Positions 1 to 13,011 of a stretch of DNA of 64,000 nucleotides are shown here, one piece after another. Below the pieces are notes generated by a model, which searched no databases, was not told the DNA's origin, and was given only the letters and a program-made list of their open reading frames with translations. Numbering within the stretch: the stretch's first letter is position 1; the number at the start of each line of letters is the position of its first letter. A program made the position numbers and the translations under genes. The DNA comes from Riptortus pedestris (lineage: Eukaryota > Arthropoda > Insecta > Hemiptera > Alydidae): positions 112,092,501-112,156,500 of the forward strand of contig CM032231.1 in the NCBI GenBank assembly GCA_019009955.1. The letters run 5' to 3'.

Positions 1-99
1 TACTTATTGAAGTATTCATCTCCAATGAATTAATAATTATTTTAATAGCTACTCAGGAATAAACATCTTATCTGTTTTAGGGATATAACTTATTTCCAG
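1..99 (+). other. 3' part of an intron of the ankyrin-repeat gene
   Basis: AT-rich sequence ending in a pyrimidine-rich acceptor (ttatttccag, AG at 98-99). The reading frame of the downstream ankyrin exon opens directly after it, so I read this as the end of an intron whose upstream exon lies outside the window. Confidence 0.6.
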
Positions 100-1841
100 C
101 CTGGGCCGTTCAAGAGAATAACTTCACCACTCAATGGCAGCCTACTTATTATCACATAAACTCTGATGATAATAGCTCTCTTGAGTGCAACACTACTCCT
201 CTACACCTGGCAGTTGGCCTTGTACACATTCTTATTGAGCAGGGAGAAGACCTTCAAGCTGTAGACTGCCTGGGAAAGACTCCTGTTGACATAGCAGTTG
301 ATGGGAGCATTCATGAATTATTCCCTCGCATTCTTGAGCACTTAAAGACCTATCAAAAATCTAATTTTACGTCTTCAAATTGTTCCAGCACTCCTTTGCA
401 TGATGCACTTCATAGCCTGAGTAGCTTGGTTGAGCGAGGAAGTAATTTACATGTTCAAAACTGCCAAGGTTTAACTCCTGTGGATGTTGCTAGAGCAACT
501 GAAAATGTAGTTGTTTTGTCACTGCATGAGAAAAATATAGATGATTCAATAGAGCCACCTGTAGAATGTAACAGAACACTTCTGCATTTAGCAGTAATAA
601 GTAATGACACTTGGAAAGTACACCAACTTCTTTTAAACAAAGCAGATATATATGAAACTGACTGTCAAGGAATGACTCCAATGGATTTGGCAGTGGTTGA
701 AAATAATCATGAAATGATCATAGCTTTGGCCCAACAACAATATGACGTGAATAGAAAACATAAGGATCATAGCCTTCTACACCACGCAGTCACGAAAGGG
801 ACCCTCCCAATTGTGAAGTTACTACTAGACCTAGGAGCAAATAACAATATTAAGGATGATTTATTAATTCAGGCCATACAGTCAAGACAAACAGACATTG
901 CTGAACTACTTATTGCTAATGGAGCAAAACTTAGTAAGCTAAGTGAAGATGGTGAAACATATGTTCATAATTTTACAAAAGAAGGAAATGTTCGAGGACT
1001 ACTAGAATTGAAAAAACTAAATCTTCTAACAGCACTCCTTGCAGATTCTCCTAATAAAAAAGGTGAAACTCCTTTATTCTTAGCAGTAAAGAAAAATTAT
1101 CCAGCAATAGTGAATATTTTGTTATCCAGCGGAGCAAACTCTAAAAAAACTCTTAAAGATGGCAAAACTTATTTGCATATTGCAGTTGAGTACAAGAATA
1201 AAGATGCTGTTCTTGCATTGCTTGAGAATGACTCTCCAGTAGACACAAAAGATGACAATGATTTTTCACCAATATTGATAGCAATACAAAATGATGATAC
1301 AAAAATTATGGATATTTTAAATGATTTTGGGTCGGACCTTAAACAGAGGAGCAAAAATGAAAGTACACTTCTTCATGCAGCAGCTATAAGTGGGTCTCTT
1401 CAAGCGGTTCAGTGGCTCATGGATAAAGATGCTTCTGTAGATGAGAAGAATGATGAAGACTTCACAGCACTCCATCAAGCTGCTAGGTTTGGCAAAGATT
1501 CTGTTGTTAAGGAACTCCTATCAAGAAAAGCAAATGCTAATGCAGAAACAAAATACAAAGACACTCCTCTCCACTGGGCAGCATTTAATGGTAATCTCCA
1601 AGCCGTAAAACACCTCATATTGAATGGCGCAAATGTTAATAGTAAACAGCATAGACTGTGGACTCCTTTACATCTGGCTGCATATCATGGGCACCTTCCC
1701 ATTGTCAAAGAGCTGCTGTTAAATGGTGCTGAAATAAATGCATTAAATGAACCAGGGCACTCTCCATTATTCTATGCCATTGATAGAAGCCATCATGACA
1801 CAAAAAATTACCTTATATCAATGGGAGGAATCAAAAAATGA
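100..1841 (+). CDS. Ankyrin-repeat protein, terminal coding exon (5' partial)
   Basis: A single open frame runs from the splice acceptor at 98-99 to a TGA at 1839-1841, giving about 579 residues. The first two bases complete a codon begun in an upstream exon. The frame does not start at the internal TTG at 396; it is open well upstream of it. The protein is almost wholly ankyrin repeats, roughly 12-14 units of about 33 residues. Typical cores are TPLHLA, TLLHLA, SLLHHA, TYLHIA, ALHQAA and TPLHWA, each followed by a second helix (such as VKELLLNGA) and a loop with N or D. Repeats are most canonical in the last 200 residues and more degenerate in the middle. No transmembrane segment, kinase or death domain is visible here. 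Ankyrin arrays bind partner proteins, but the partner cannot be inferred because the N-terminal part is missing. The gene is convergent with the P450 gene downstream. Confidence 0.85.
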
Positions 1842-3460
1842 AGAACATTTTTGTACCTATAAAAACCAAGTAACCTACACAAAATTTGTTGTCTCCACAA
1901 ATATGCAGTTCAGTAATTTCACTACTAAATAACTTCCCATACATTATAAAATTATTTCCCATACACTATTAAATAAGTTCCCATACATTCAACACAATGT
2001 GTTTATAACTTGTGTAATTCTAATGTATATAACAAAATAATCGAAAAGAAAATATGAAATCAGTAACCTTTTGGCATTATCATTGGTATTATCGAAACAC
2101 TCTTTGCCTTGAGGTGGGAAGAACTCTTTTGGCAGAGTACCTGTATTTCATTATTCCATCACTAATGTTAAATAATAGTTGTTTTAGCTGAAATAAGAAT
2201 GCGTAAAATTTCGAGTCCATCCATGTTCATTTTCTATAAATAAAACTCCTTTAGCTGGAGTACTTAAAAAAGTGCTACAATAATTCAAAGATAATGTGTT
2301 GTGATAATCAAACACAATTATTGCTGAACAACACTTTCAAAATTGTAGCACATGGACTATAAATTAAAACCTACAAGATTAACTTATTTAGGAAACAATT
2401 ATAATTTAAAATACAAATGCATTTTTATTTACTACAAGGATTCTTATTTAAGGAAACACTACATTGTCATTTAGAAATTTATTTTAATGAATAAAATTGT
2501 TTTATTAAATAAATGAATTGGTTGATTTGTGTTTATCATAGAATATTAAATGCTTCCTTGCCATGTGTGTGAACAAAAAATCTTATAGAGCAAACTTTTG
2601 ACACATTTTAGTCCCTCTCCCCACTAAATTCATAATATTTACTAACTTTTGAAGATAGTTTTGATTATTATTTTCTAATATTAAACCCATGCAAAATACC
2701 AAGAAACGTACTTTTATAGCCCCTTCTCAAATTTTGGCTTTTTTCATTAAAAAAAAAATTGTCTCCACTAAGGCATGCACAAATTTGTCCACTGCAAAAA
2801 AAAAAAAAAGTACTAACTCTAATTTAGTACTTTTGACACACAGGAAAAAAAAAATGATCTTGCTCAGGAATTTTTTTTTTTTTTTCGGTTAATTGCTGCC
2901 TTTCAACCACCCACCAATGTTTTTTATATCAACAGCAGGCCACCTACTTATTGTTTTGTGTTGAAAAAATTGGCAAAACAGTGCATCTGCAGTCACTTGC
3001 CTTTTCAAATAGGTGGTCTCAGTTCTTTTGATAATAACGTGAACACTAAATAAATTTTAAAAAGTCTACATATCTGACACAGATTATCTGGAGATTTGGA
3101 TAAACAAAGTTTTACTGAACTAAATAATTGTAGTATGCATATATATCACAAAATATTTGTTAGAAATGTGTCTATAGCCAAGTTTCCACTATTTTTTATA
3201 GATTAATGGGGAAAATATAATTAAATATATTTTAGTGTTATCTAATTATCTTTGTCTATATTTTTTTCTTTAATTGTTATATTAAATCTTATTTGTGCCA
3301 CCTAGACTCATCAGTTGATATACACGTTTTTGAGGCACAGTGAGGGGGAAGTATTTTATTGGCTAAGGATTTCATTTATTATATAAACGGATTAATTATA
3401 ACAATCCATAACTTATTTGTGATGTTCATTTTAAATATATATGTTATAAGTATATCCTTA
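1842..3460. other. Convergent intergenic region with 3' UTRs
   Basis: No gene is seen. On the + strand it holds the 3' UTR of the ankyrin gene, with a candidate poly(A) hexamer AATAAA at 2239-2244. On the - strand it holds the 3' UTR of P450 copy A. It is rich in A and T homopolymers (around 2750-2885), which create short meaningless open frames. Confidence 0.5.
3374..3379 (-). promoter_or_regulatory. Candidate poly(A) signal of P450 copy A
   Basis: TTTATT on the + strand reads AATAAA on the - strand, about 85 bases past the stop codon of copy A; a second copy lies near 3355. Position and hexamer fit a polyadenylation signal, though such hexamers are frequent in AT-rich DNA. Confidence 0.4.
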
Positions 3461-4419
3461 TTATTCATGTTTATTAGCTAGTACTTCCAAATCGAACAGT
3501 AATTTGTTGGTGGGAATTAGGAATGATGATGGGCCTTCATATTTGAGTGGGAGTACAGTTTTTGAGTTGAGCTTCAATTTGTAGTTCATTAAAATTGATG
3601 CAATTCCCATTTTGACATGCAATAGTGCAAACCGCATACCTGCAACAAAAGTCCTATATTTGTAAATGTTGTTACCCAATCATCACACCAAATATTATTT
3701 GGCTATAAAGAATGATTTTATTTTAACCAAATTGTTGTATATACGCATTTGTTGGTACAATTTATAGTTTGGATATACAAAAAAACTTTAATAAAGTTCT
3801 GAGCAAATATATTTCTTATGTCTGAGCTTTAGTGGAAAGTAATTCCATCATTACAATTCAAGCTTAAGTTGGGTGACCAGGTTCATCGAATTCTAAAGAA
3901 GGAAAAAAATAAATATAATTTATGAATGCTTGCACACCCATTATTATTTGTTCGATAAGACATGAGAAATTAAAATAAAGGATCTTGTATTTTCTTCACT
4001 GCACTAACATTTGTTATATTTAAATTGACAGAGTTTTACTATCCAAGACGTATTTCAACAGCTTTAACATATCTTTTTGTAGAAAGTCCTCTTGAGAAGG
4101 AAATACATATAATTATAACATGCATTCTTAATTAGATATTTTTTTTTTTTTTTTGAAAAGCAGGTAAAAAAACACATGATTGGGTTAGCCGTGTTTCTTA
4201 TTGTGTTAGTCTTGAAACTAATTGATAACTTTAAGTCATGGCTATAATCCTTTATAAGCATGGGAGTTAGTGATGGACTTACTAAATAATATCATTAGTT
4301 CTACCATATCAAAGGAACTGTGAGTACATGTACATGTCATCCTGATTAGCCTTTGTAGCATAAAATAAACATTCACTTATACGTTACAAAAAAATATTAT
4401 TTTAATAAATGTTATTATT

Positions 4420-4602
4420 AACATCCACTTTTTGCTACTATGGCTAAATGGGATGAGTTATCTACAGGTTACCACCATTTTCTAGCCAGGGTGGAACTAA
4501 GGATTTTATTCAATGAGATCATCAGTAAATAAATTCCTATTGCCCAGTCAGGAATAGAACTTGCCATGCTAGGTTTACCATGCAAGGTTTAGGCCAACAC
4601 TT
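4420..4602 (-). mobile_element. tRNA-like SINE copy (intron 6 of P450 copy A)
   Basis: Matches the - orientation of the SINE family seen complete at 16405-16633: the tail-side block (atccactttttgct, then a line with tagccagggtgg), then the reverse complement of the B-box-like part (ggaatagaacttgcc) and of tggtaaacctag. Diverged and without coding capacity. Confidence 0.6.
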
Positions 4603-5585
4603 TTTTAATAAATAAAAAATGTAATATATATTTATTATTTATTACTTTATCGAAATTTGTTATTCCTAATAAAGGTTCAAAATGAAGTTAAGTATTTATA
4701 AAGAAAGGGTTAATAAAATTTGAATTCCATAATTAGCAGAATACCAAGTAGAATGATTCATTATAAAAGTATCATTGCAAAAATGAAGATGAACATTTTT
4801 TGCAGTATTTTCATAATATTGTTATTATTTAACTTACCTAAGCAGATTCTTGGTCCATCGCCAAAAGGAAGATATGTTCCGGGCATAATGGTTTCTTCAA
4901 ATCTTTCTGGCTTGAATAACTGAGGTTTACTGTAATAATGAGGATTATTATGGACAACAGTTGAAGGAATTAGAAGCTTCTCCCCTTTTCTGATGAAATA
5001 ACCATTTGGGAATGTGTAGTCTTTAGTACATTCTCTCATTAGACTCGGTAAAGGTGGATGTAACCTGTTGGTTTCTGTGAAATAATAATTACTCATTATT
5101 ATTTTTATAACTTTCTTATAATTAACATGATAAATGCATTCATATTATCGAGTTTGAAGCAATTCATTTATTTTACAAGGTTATTTTGGTCAGTGTTGAC
5201 ACATTTTTAGAAAAACTAATGTAGCAGAGTGTAATTTTAATTGAATTTTATATGAATCGAAAGTGCCAGTGATGGACCTTTGCAAGGATCTAACATACAA
5301 GGAGGAAGGAGAGCAATATAAACTCGACAGCAACAAAATAGGCTCACTTTGAATTTGTTTAAAAAGTCATAAATAAAAGAGATATGATGCGTCTCTGTGG
5401 CAAAGCCTTTGTCTTATGAGTTAGTTCTATATTTTCCGAAGAGAACTTTGGCCATATTCACTCTATTAGCGTTATAAGCGCTGCAATTCAACAATAATTC
5501 CAAATCAGTTGAGTAATGTTTCTTATTGTCGACACATTTTGTTTTCGTAATTATAAAGTGCATCTTTTTTGCAATTTATTTGAGT

Positions 5586-6390
5586 GTGCTGTGTGACACT
5601 AAGTTAAAAATGGTGCTAGACACAATAGTTGCCCGTATTGTGGGCTTTGTTGAGGATGTTAGGTGCCACAGGACAATGTCGAGGATATGGAGACAGGACC
5701 TTGGATCTACCTCAAACTACTGGTCGGGGGGGGGGGGGCATTCAGAGATATTGGGATAGTGGACAATTCATTTAGAGGCAGACAGATACAAAGCACCCGA
5801 AGGCAACAGACCAGTCTCACGACCAATTTATTGTAATGGAAACCACCCGAAAACAGGTGTGGGGACTACTCACAGGCTTGAGAGGGCAGACACTGTACTT
5901 AGAATGTTAGCTGAAGTGTGCTTGGGTTCCAGTGTTTTCACCTCAGCTAACCCCACACATCACCAAGTAGCTTGCCTTTTGTTTGCTCAGACATACCAAT
6001 GAATAGTCCAACGTTCTTTTCTCAAACGAGTCCAGGTTCACTTTATGCAAAGTAAGCACATGAGAGTATGTTTTGGGCTGGAATAAGGGTGCTAGGAAAT
6101 TAGAGTTTCATCTGTTACAAGACTACGCAAGACCACATACTGTGAACAGTGTACTCCGCTATCTTGCTGTAATCAGCATACACACATTGGACATTGCAGG
6201 TCAAACTCCAGATCTTAATCCCATAGAACGAGCTGGGCATAAGTATTCGGAGAAGACAGCACCCTCCTCATAACCAGCATGTACTTGAAGACTTGCTAAT
6301 CAAAGAATGGAAGAGAATTCCACAACAAATGGTGGAAATCTCATCCGTAGAATGCCGAGAAGACTACAGGTAAGAGGAGCTAGTGCTCAT
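5586..6390 (+). pseudogene. Broken Tc1/mariner-type transposase
   Basis: Lies in intron 5 of P450 copy A, opposite to the gene. Translating + strand frames gives pieces of a Tc1-like transposase in the right order but in different frames. First comes an N-terminal DNA-binding-like stretch with a QRYWDSG-type segment (after a G homopolymer near 5727). Next is VLFSNESRFTL (about 6028-6050), the region of the second catalytic Asp motif with Asn in place of the usual Asp. Last come QDYARPHT and PDLNPIE (about 6118-6230), the C-terminal catalytic region. Several stops and frameshifts separate them, so it is inactive. Terminal inverted repeats were not found by eye. Confidence 0.75.
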
Positions 6391-7831
6391 TATTAAGAGT
6401 AATTTTTTCTTTTTTATGAACAATTAAAACTGTACCTTTATTAAAAAAGATATATTTATTTTATTTTGGAATATTGCAATAAAAATTTCTCTACATAGAA
6501 AACCCGACTTTTCTGTATCACTTATTTAGGTTCCCATACACACACCAGCCTTTTGTCAAAAAAAAAAAAAAATGATCCCCTTGAGCTCTTTAATCATAGT
6601 TTCAACAAAAATGGAATTGCATCAGTTTTCTTTTTTCAACTGAGCTCATATTAGAATAACAAAATAAATCTCATGTTAATAACACTTGACTATTCCATTA
6701 TACGGCATAATAACTATCTCATTGATTGTGCATACCAAAAACAATCCTATACAAATAATAAATAAATTTACATACAATAATCTAAGGAGAATAGTGCCTT
6801 TTCTACAGTGTTTTTTTGCATTGGAGATTAATGGGTGGAAATGAAAATGATCTGTTCTTGTTTCATGAAATCTGATAATTTCAAAGTTAAAAAATATGGC
6901 CATAGGTATTTCTATGGCAAGAGTCCAAGTGAAAAATGTTTCATAGATGACCAGAGACTAAGAACCGCTCTCTTCCTAGGAGAGGGAGGGGGTTGATGGC
7001 TTCATTCCATGGTATAGAGAACCTGAGGCAAAGTATAAGCTAGATCCATTGAAAGCAATTATCCTAAGAAGCTTCAGTTAATTTACCACACATTTACACG
7101 TAACTTCCTACTCATTTTATATTTTTTTATTTATCCTTGATTACTCAGAATTAACTAATAAAAAAAGTGCATCCTTCGATGTTAATACCTTTGATAACAT
7201 TTTCCAAATATGTCATGTTTTTTATTGCATCATAATTTAGTCCTGAATGCAACTTCACTTGTTCAAGTATTTCTGAACGTGCCTTTTCTTGGACATCTGG
7301 ATGCTGTGTCAGCTCGAAACATGCATACATCATTGCGAGTGCAAGTCCTTCAAAGCCTCCAATTAAAAAAGTGAATGCTTGGACAGTGATAACTTCGTCT
7401 GTCACTTCTGAAATATAGAAAACATATAAATCATTTAAAAAAAACTATAAAACATTTTTTCTTTGCAACAAGCCTTCAGGAAATGTCTATAAATTGTATT
7501 TTATTTGAGTATCGATTTATTAGTGATAGGAACTACATATTCACTTATGATTTCCATACAATACATTTTAATGTTAAGGCTCATATATCACTTTGATCTC
7601 GGGCAATAGCCCAAGAAGCAATTCTCTTATGGACATTGAAATTTATTAATAAAAACGCCAAGTCATGTTTGATACCAGAAAACCTGAATAATCATGACTT
7701 GGCTTGTAGAAGCACATGAGGACATTAGTTTTTGTTTTACCCTTAGCTATCTTATTTTCATAATTTTTGCTTTATAAACATTTGAAAGTGCTGTCAAATT
7801 ATAAAAGCTAATTTGAGTGTTTGAATAATTT

Positions 7832-8024
7832 AAGGGGGCTCGAGTTAGCCTTGTTAGTCAAGGTGTTGGTCTTAATATCACTTGGTAAACCTAGAGTGGT
7901 GAGCTTGATTTCCACCTGGGCAATGGGAACTTATTTAATGCCTCATTTAAAAAAAATCATTAGTCCCAGCCTGGCTAGAAAAGGGTTGTAACCTGTAGAT
8001 CCTAAGTACCCGTCCTCATTAGCC
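7832..8024 (+). mobile_element. tRNA-like SINE copy (intron 4 of P450 copy A)
   Basis: Begins GGGGGCTCGAGTTAGCC and carries an A-box-like tRNA start, tggtaaacctagagtgg, a B-box-like gagcttgatttcc and the shared 3' part (cctggctagaaaaggg, cctgtagat, attagcc). Same family as 14542-14745 and 16405-16633. Confidence 0.65.
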
Positions 8025-9486
8025 ATTGAGAAACCAAGAAACAGAAATCAATAAAAATTGATAACCTTCTTCTTGCACCTTCTTATTTTAATGTAGATTT
8101 TGGTGATTAAGTATATTCATTTCATAAATAAAGCCCATTTACAAAAACCTCTGAGGTAGACTTGGCATTATATTTATGGACTCATTTTTTGAAAATTTAG
8201 CATCTTAAATATATTTTTGATAAACAATAAATACTATGCTGTCATTACTAAACATTTAGCATTAATAGAAAGAATAATTTAGAAATATAACAATACTATA
8301 CAATAAAGAGAACTCAAAAATACAAACCATAAGAGTCATTATTGGATGAGATTATTTCATCAGATTTTAAGTAGTCATCATTCGAGTCCCAAGAGGTAAT
8401 TTCAATTTTATTCTTCTCTTTTTGTTGCAAAAGTAACTGTATAACATCGTTTCTATGAACATTATGTTTTCTTCGATATTCTAAGGTATCTCTCACAATT
8501 TTGGAAAAATAATCAATAACTTCTTTTTTATTCAATGACCAACCAAACCGTTTAACTATAAAACCTGGTAAAAGGTGTGCAACTTAAAATTTAAGCAGAT
8601 CTAGTCTATCTGGCTTAAAAGCCATCTTTCCAAATCTATAGTAGTCTGAGCCTGGATCCTTCAGCACATTGGTTTCAATTCCAAAAATAGAAGAGCTGAA
8701 ATGTATGAAAAACGATTTTTATTAAATCATAATTATATTCAATTAAATAGTATATATATTGAACAATTTCAATCTTTCTTAAAACAATAGAAAAAATGAA
8801 CCACTGGTCACTTCAATATTTTCATGGAAATGTCTATGGGTCTAATCATGACTTCATTATAACTCAAACACATTACACATAAATTAAAATGATGAAGAAT
8901 GTTGAATTCTGCCACCATTTTATTGCATTTATTGTTTTCTGGGGAATGGTTCTTTTTGTGGAAAATTTAATTCTAAGATTATTCGATAAAATATCATACA
9001 AGACTAAACCACACTAAACTGCCTTTCTTCGCAGTGAAAACAATATGGGAATGGGGATAAGATAACCTTCTAAATACTTTATGAGGCTTAAGTTGTGAAA
9101 TCTACCATTGAAATAGAATAATTTATGCCAGTTCCATACATTTTTTACTGGGAAAATTTTCTAGTATACAGATCCTCTTCAGTGTCTACATGAACATACT
9201 CTAAACACTTCTACAAAAAAATTATTTCTATAAGTGTGTCCCACAAATTAATTTTATATGAATAAATAATTCAATGATTAAAAGTATTATGAGCTTGCTG
9301 AAAATGAAATGTAAAACCTAGTTTGAATTCCATTTTAGTTAGAAAAATGTTTACAAAATAAAACTACCCCAAAATGTATACATTAATAATATATTCAGGC
9401 ATATTCTTATAAATATATACATACATCTTTTTTTTAAAAAAATTTTGCCTATCCTCTTTACGTTCCCTACTTCCTAATCAATTTCG

Positions 9487-9488
<2 letters not shown>

Positions 9489-9519
<31 letters not shown>
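9489..9519 (+). repeat. Poly(A) tract, about 30 bases
   Basis: Uninterrupted A run in intron 3 of P450 copy A. No recognisable retroelement body lies directly upstream, so it may be a simple repeat. Confidence 0.8.
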
Positions 9520-9522
<3 letters not shown>

Positions 9523-10560
9523 TGTGCTCAATTAGATATGAGTAACAGACCTAAATATTACTCAGTAAAAGTTAAATGAAACCAATAATTGGTATTAAAG
9601 GTTCAAAGAAATCAGTTCATGATGTAACAGCTTATTATTAAAATGATATGAGTAGGAGTGGGGCTTTACTGAAGGTTGAAAAATAAAAAATAGAAATATT
9701 TCCATTAATATTCAAGATATAAAAAGTATTTGACAACATATTTGGAACATTGAATTAGGAAAAAGATTGGTTCTATGAAATATTTGATTCCAATGAATAA
9801 TAACGAAGATTTTTCTAAATTCTCTCTAAACCTCCCTCCCAATGGCCTGATTTGGACCATTTCTATGGAATACAATGCACCAACAATTTAATTGTACTTT
9901 TCATTGCATTTGGCAAACATTGATTATAAGGATTTCATAATGGAACGAAATTTTAATAATTTGAAGCATTATACATTTATATCTTAACTATATCTATTAT
10001 TGTGTAATTATTATAAGAAATAATGTTTATAAATATTTAAAATATAAATATTTTTTTCAAAGATTTGATTTAAATTAAATTAAATTTACCCAATCACGTG
10101 CATAGAGAATATCTTTGCAGTATCATAAAGTTCACATTCTTTGAGTCCTTTGTTAACAATAAATTCCTGAAGGCTGGTGCTATAGGTCTGTATTGATGAA
10201 AACATATTTTTCAGTTTTCCTGACGTAAATAAAGGACTTAGCTTGTACCTATATGTTATAAAAGTTAATTATACTAAAATATTATTGTTTCTTAAAATTC
10301 TTTCATAATTTTATTAAAAACTGGTTTACAAAAGTTTACCTGAAAGCTCTCCATTTTTGACCATCCATTGTGAAAAGCGACTCATCAAAGGGATTTTGAA
10401 GTTTATTAATGAATTCAGCAATTCCATGATCTGTGAAATGGCTGAAATCCTTTATCAATATTCTTTCAATATATTCTGCATTTTGAACTATTAGGTTGTT
10501 ATTATAATACCTAAATAAATAAAACAATATCAGATTATTATTTTTTTCTTTTTGCAACTG

Positions 10561-10755
10561 AGGCTAATTGGGATAGGCTATCTACAGATTACCACCCTTT
10601 TCTAGCCAGGGTGGGACTACGGATTTTATTTAATAAACTCCATCACTAAAAATAAATTCCTATTGCCCAGGCGGGAATTGAACTTGCCACTCTAGGTTTA
10701 CCATGTGAGATTAAGGCTAACGCTTTTATTCACATGGCTAACCTGAGCCCTCAAA
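10561..10755 (-). mobile_element. tRNA-like SINE copy (intron 1 of P450 copy A)
   Basis: Well-preserved - orientation copy: starts ggctaattgggatagg, continues with tctagccagggtgggact, then gcccaggcgggaattgaac (reverse complement of the B-box region), and ends ggctaacctgagccc, the reverse complement of the tRNA-like head. Confidence 0.7.
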
Positions 10756-11222
10756 CAATATCAGAGAGAATATAATGAATGCATTTATTATTAACTGTAA
10801 TACTGCACCAGTTATTTCATACATTAGGAGTTTCATCATTTACTTTAGTCACATTCACATATTTGTGAATATAATATAAAGAAGAAACTTTGTTGAGAAA
10901 ATATATATATTTATAATTCAAATTAATTTATGATAACAGTTGTTATAAAATGACATTGTGTAGTTATTATTGCATTGAACTCATAAATACATTTCTACAC
11001 TTACAAGGCATATGAAGATAATACTTAAAAACAGTTGGGCATATTGGGTCACTAATAAAAAGAGATTCCACTTGTCAAATTTCTCACTGCTCCATGCCAG
11101 TGAAACAAGACTAAAAATACAGTATGATAGTTCACACATTCGTACTTGCTAATTATCATTAGTCAGCTTAAGTAGACTAGTCGGAGGAGGATCTCTAATA
11201 GTTTTGGGCTTGATTAGAGTTA

Positions 11223-11308
11223 GGTTATTCAGAAACACTGTTTTGGAGCTCCACACAATTTAAATGAATTGTGAGGAGCCAGCCACAAAACAGTGTTCCT
11301 TAATAACC
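11223..11308. repeat. Foldback (long hairpin) element
   Basis: Two near-complementary arms, 11223-11260 and 11267-11308, meet around a few-base loop (TAAATG). Shared core in both arms: AACACTGTTTTG, with CACAATT next to the loop and GGTTATT at the outer ends. Probably a small foldback MITE in intron 1 of P450 copy A. Confidence 0.6.
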
Positions 11309-11431
11309 TTATTCATCACACTCTCCACCAGCAGAAAATAAAAATTGAGAAAAGTTCTCAATTGTTTCTGATACCATTACTGTTAATTAGTGATGGATTA
11401 ATAAAACCTGCATCTATGTGTTTTATATGTA

Positions 11432-11906
11432 TTTTAGCAGATTCCCCTTTAGAGGAAATCTGCTATTGAGGTTATACTCATGATGGGATTTTCGAAAAAT
11501 GTTTTCAAATGTCTATGGATCCTGCCCAGGAGATAACGAAAATACAGTTCGTTCAAAATTTTATATATATATATTTGTCCGTTAACTTTCTAACAATCAC
11601 AATATTTGTCTAATCTTTACCAAACTTGATTCTTAAATGTTTTATGTAAAAATAAAGATCATGGAGAAGTGGGAGGTTTCTTTTTTTTTTTTTCAGCGTT
11701 CAGTAAACCTCCACTTCTGCTCATTTGATTTTCATTTAGAGTAACTAAGTCTCTAAGCACTTCATGGCCAGCTTATATTACAATTCCTGTTACATTGGCT
11801 TCATATTACTCAAAAATAGAAAATACATGGTGGGATGAGGTCATCGATTCTCATTCCAACACATGGGAAATCTTTTTAGCTTATATAGCCACTGCATGAT
11901 AGAGTG
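11432..11906 (+). mobile_element. Helentron-like non-autonomous element (HINE), diverged copy
   Basis: Starts TTTTAGCAGATTCCCC, continues with the family 5' body (caaatgtctatggatcc, gttcaaaattttata, a short TA tract) and the 'cagtaaacctccacttct' block. It ends in a decayed 3' terminus (catgggaaatctttttagc followed by a remnant of the terminal hairpin). Lies in intron 1 of P450 copy A. Confidence 0.65.
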
Positions 11907-12214
11907 TTTGCGATGCATCCACAGGTTATGAATAATAATTATTATTATTATATATCTCTTCTCAGAGTCTAGATTTTATAGACATAGCAGGTAAGCTGAA
12001 GAACATCTGTTTTTATTTTTCAAAAATTGTGAAAGTAGAAGGAATTTCCTTACAGTAATAAAATCTACAGATTTTTATATAGGTTTTTAGAGGTCCTGAG
12101 ATAAACCATCTGAAATAAACTATGCAATAGGTTTTATTTTTGGAATCTTGCCAATATCAAATAGTGTAATTGAGATTAATAGAAATTCATCCAGCTTTCA
12201 AATCATGGCCAGTT

Positions 12215-12500
12215 CAAAACATGATGGTGCTTTAGTTAATATGGCACCGGGCTACTATGCTAGAGGTTCCAATTTCCAATCCCAGGATTCTAAATTCTAT
12301 TACGCTATGTACTCAGGAGGCTTTGAGATTGTACTTCTCTCTGTTCTCTCGATCCCTATTCAGCATCACAAGGAAATTGAAGTAGCAATCTTAGGTCTGT
12401 AGTGGCATGACAATATGTGCCGAGCTGAACACGACCTCTAATCATATCAGTATAGCAGGTCTTGGCCTTTCATGGGCTGTTGAGCCAACATTTCTTCTTT
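12215..12500 (+). mobile_element. Possible second, unrelated SINE-like repeat
   Basis: Contains a tRNA-like stretch (A-box-like tagttaatatggcaccggg, B-box-like gaggttccaatttcc), then a pyrimidine-rich segment with tctctcgatccc and a tail including gggctgttgagcc. It is not the main SINE family. No second copy was found here, so the call rests on composition and tRNA-like boxes only. Confidence 0.3.
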
Positions 12501-12770
12501 TTTTGCATAATGCTCTGTATTTTTAAATTTTTCCTTCGAGTGTCTTAAGAAGGTTGCTGTTATTATTAGTGTGTGCTATCTGGATAATTATTCCTTTATT
12601 GTACTTCTTCTTACTAGATTTACCTCTTATCTATGATTTAATTAACTTGTATTTTAGCAACACCTAATATAGGTGTTCATTTCTATGTTCTGTTTTATGC
12701 CTCAGTAGTCGTGCCTTGGTGGTTACTTTCTATGAAGCTGTAACAAAACATGTTTTGCTGGAGGAACACT

Positions 12771-13011
12771 GTTTGATGCTGCCTAACTCCCTAAGAGGAA
12801 CACCTGACCTCCAAAATTAGTTCTCCTTTATTTTGTAAAATCTCCTGACCCAAAATAACCACTGCACAGTTTTTATTTCATTATGTTCTTTTACTCGCTG
12901 ATCTATATTTCCAAACAGATAGATGCACAGAAAAATGTTCCATTAATGATTCTAAAGGATTCCTCATTGCTTTGTTTGATGCTACCTAACTCCCTAAGAG
13001 AAACACCTGAT
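12771..13011 (+). repeat. Pair of short direct repeats
   Basis: A block beginning GTTTGATGCT and containing CCTAACTCCCTAAGAG recurs about 203 bases downstream (12771 and 12974, each about 38 bases). Origin unknown. Confidence 0.5.

Noticed and set aside
396..398. TTG at 396 as the start of the ankyrin protein
   Set aside because: The frame stays open and keeps ankyrin-like sequence back to the splice acceptor at 98-99, so this is an internal codon.
8584..8586. The copy A stop explained as an intron
   Set aside because: The codons on both sides align one-to-one with a continuous exon in copy B and no GT-AG pair removes the TAA while keeping phase.
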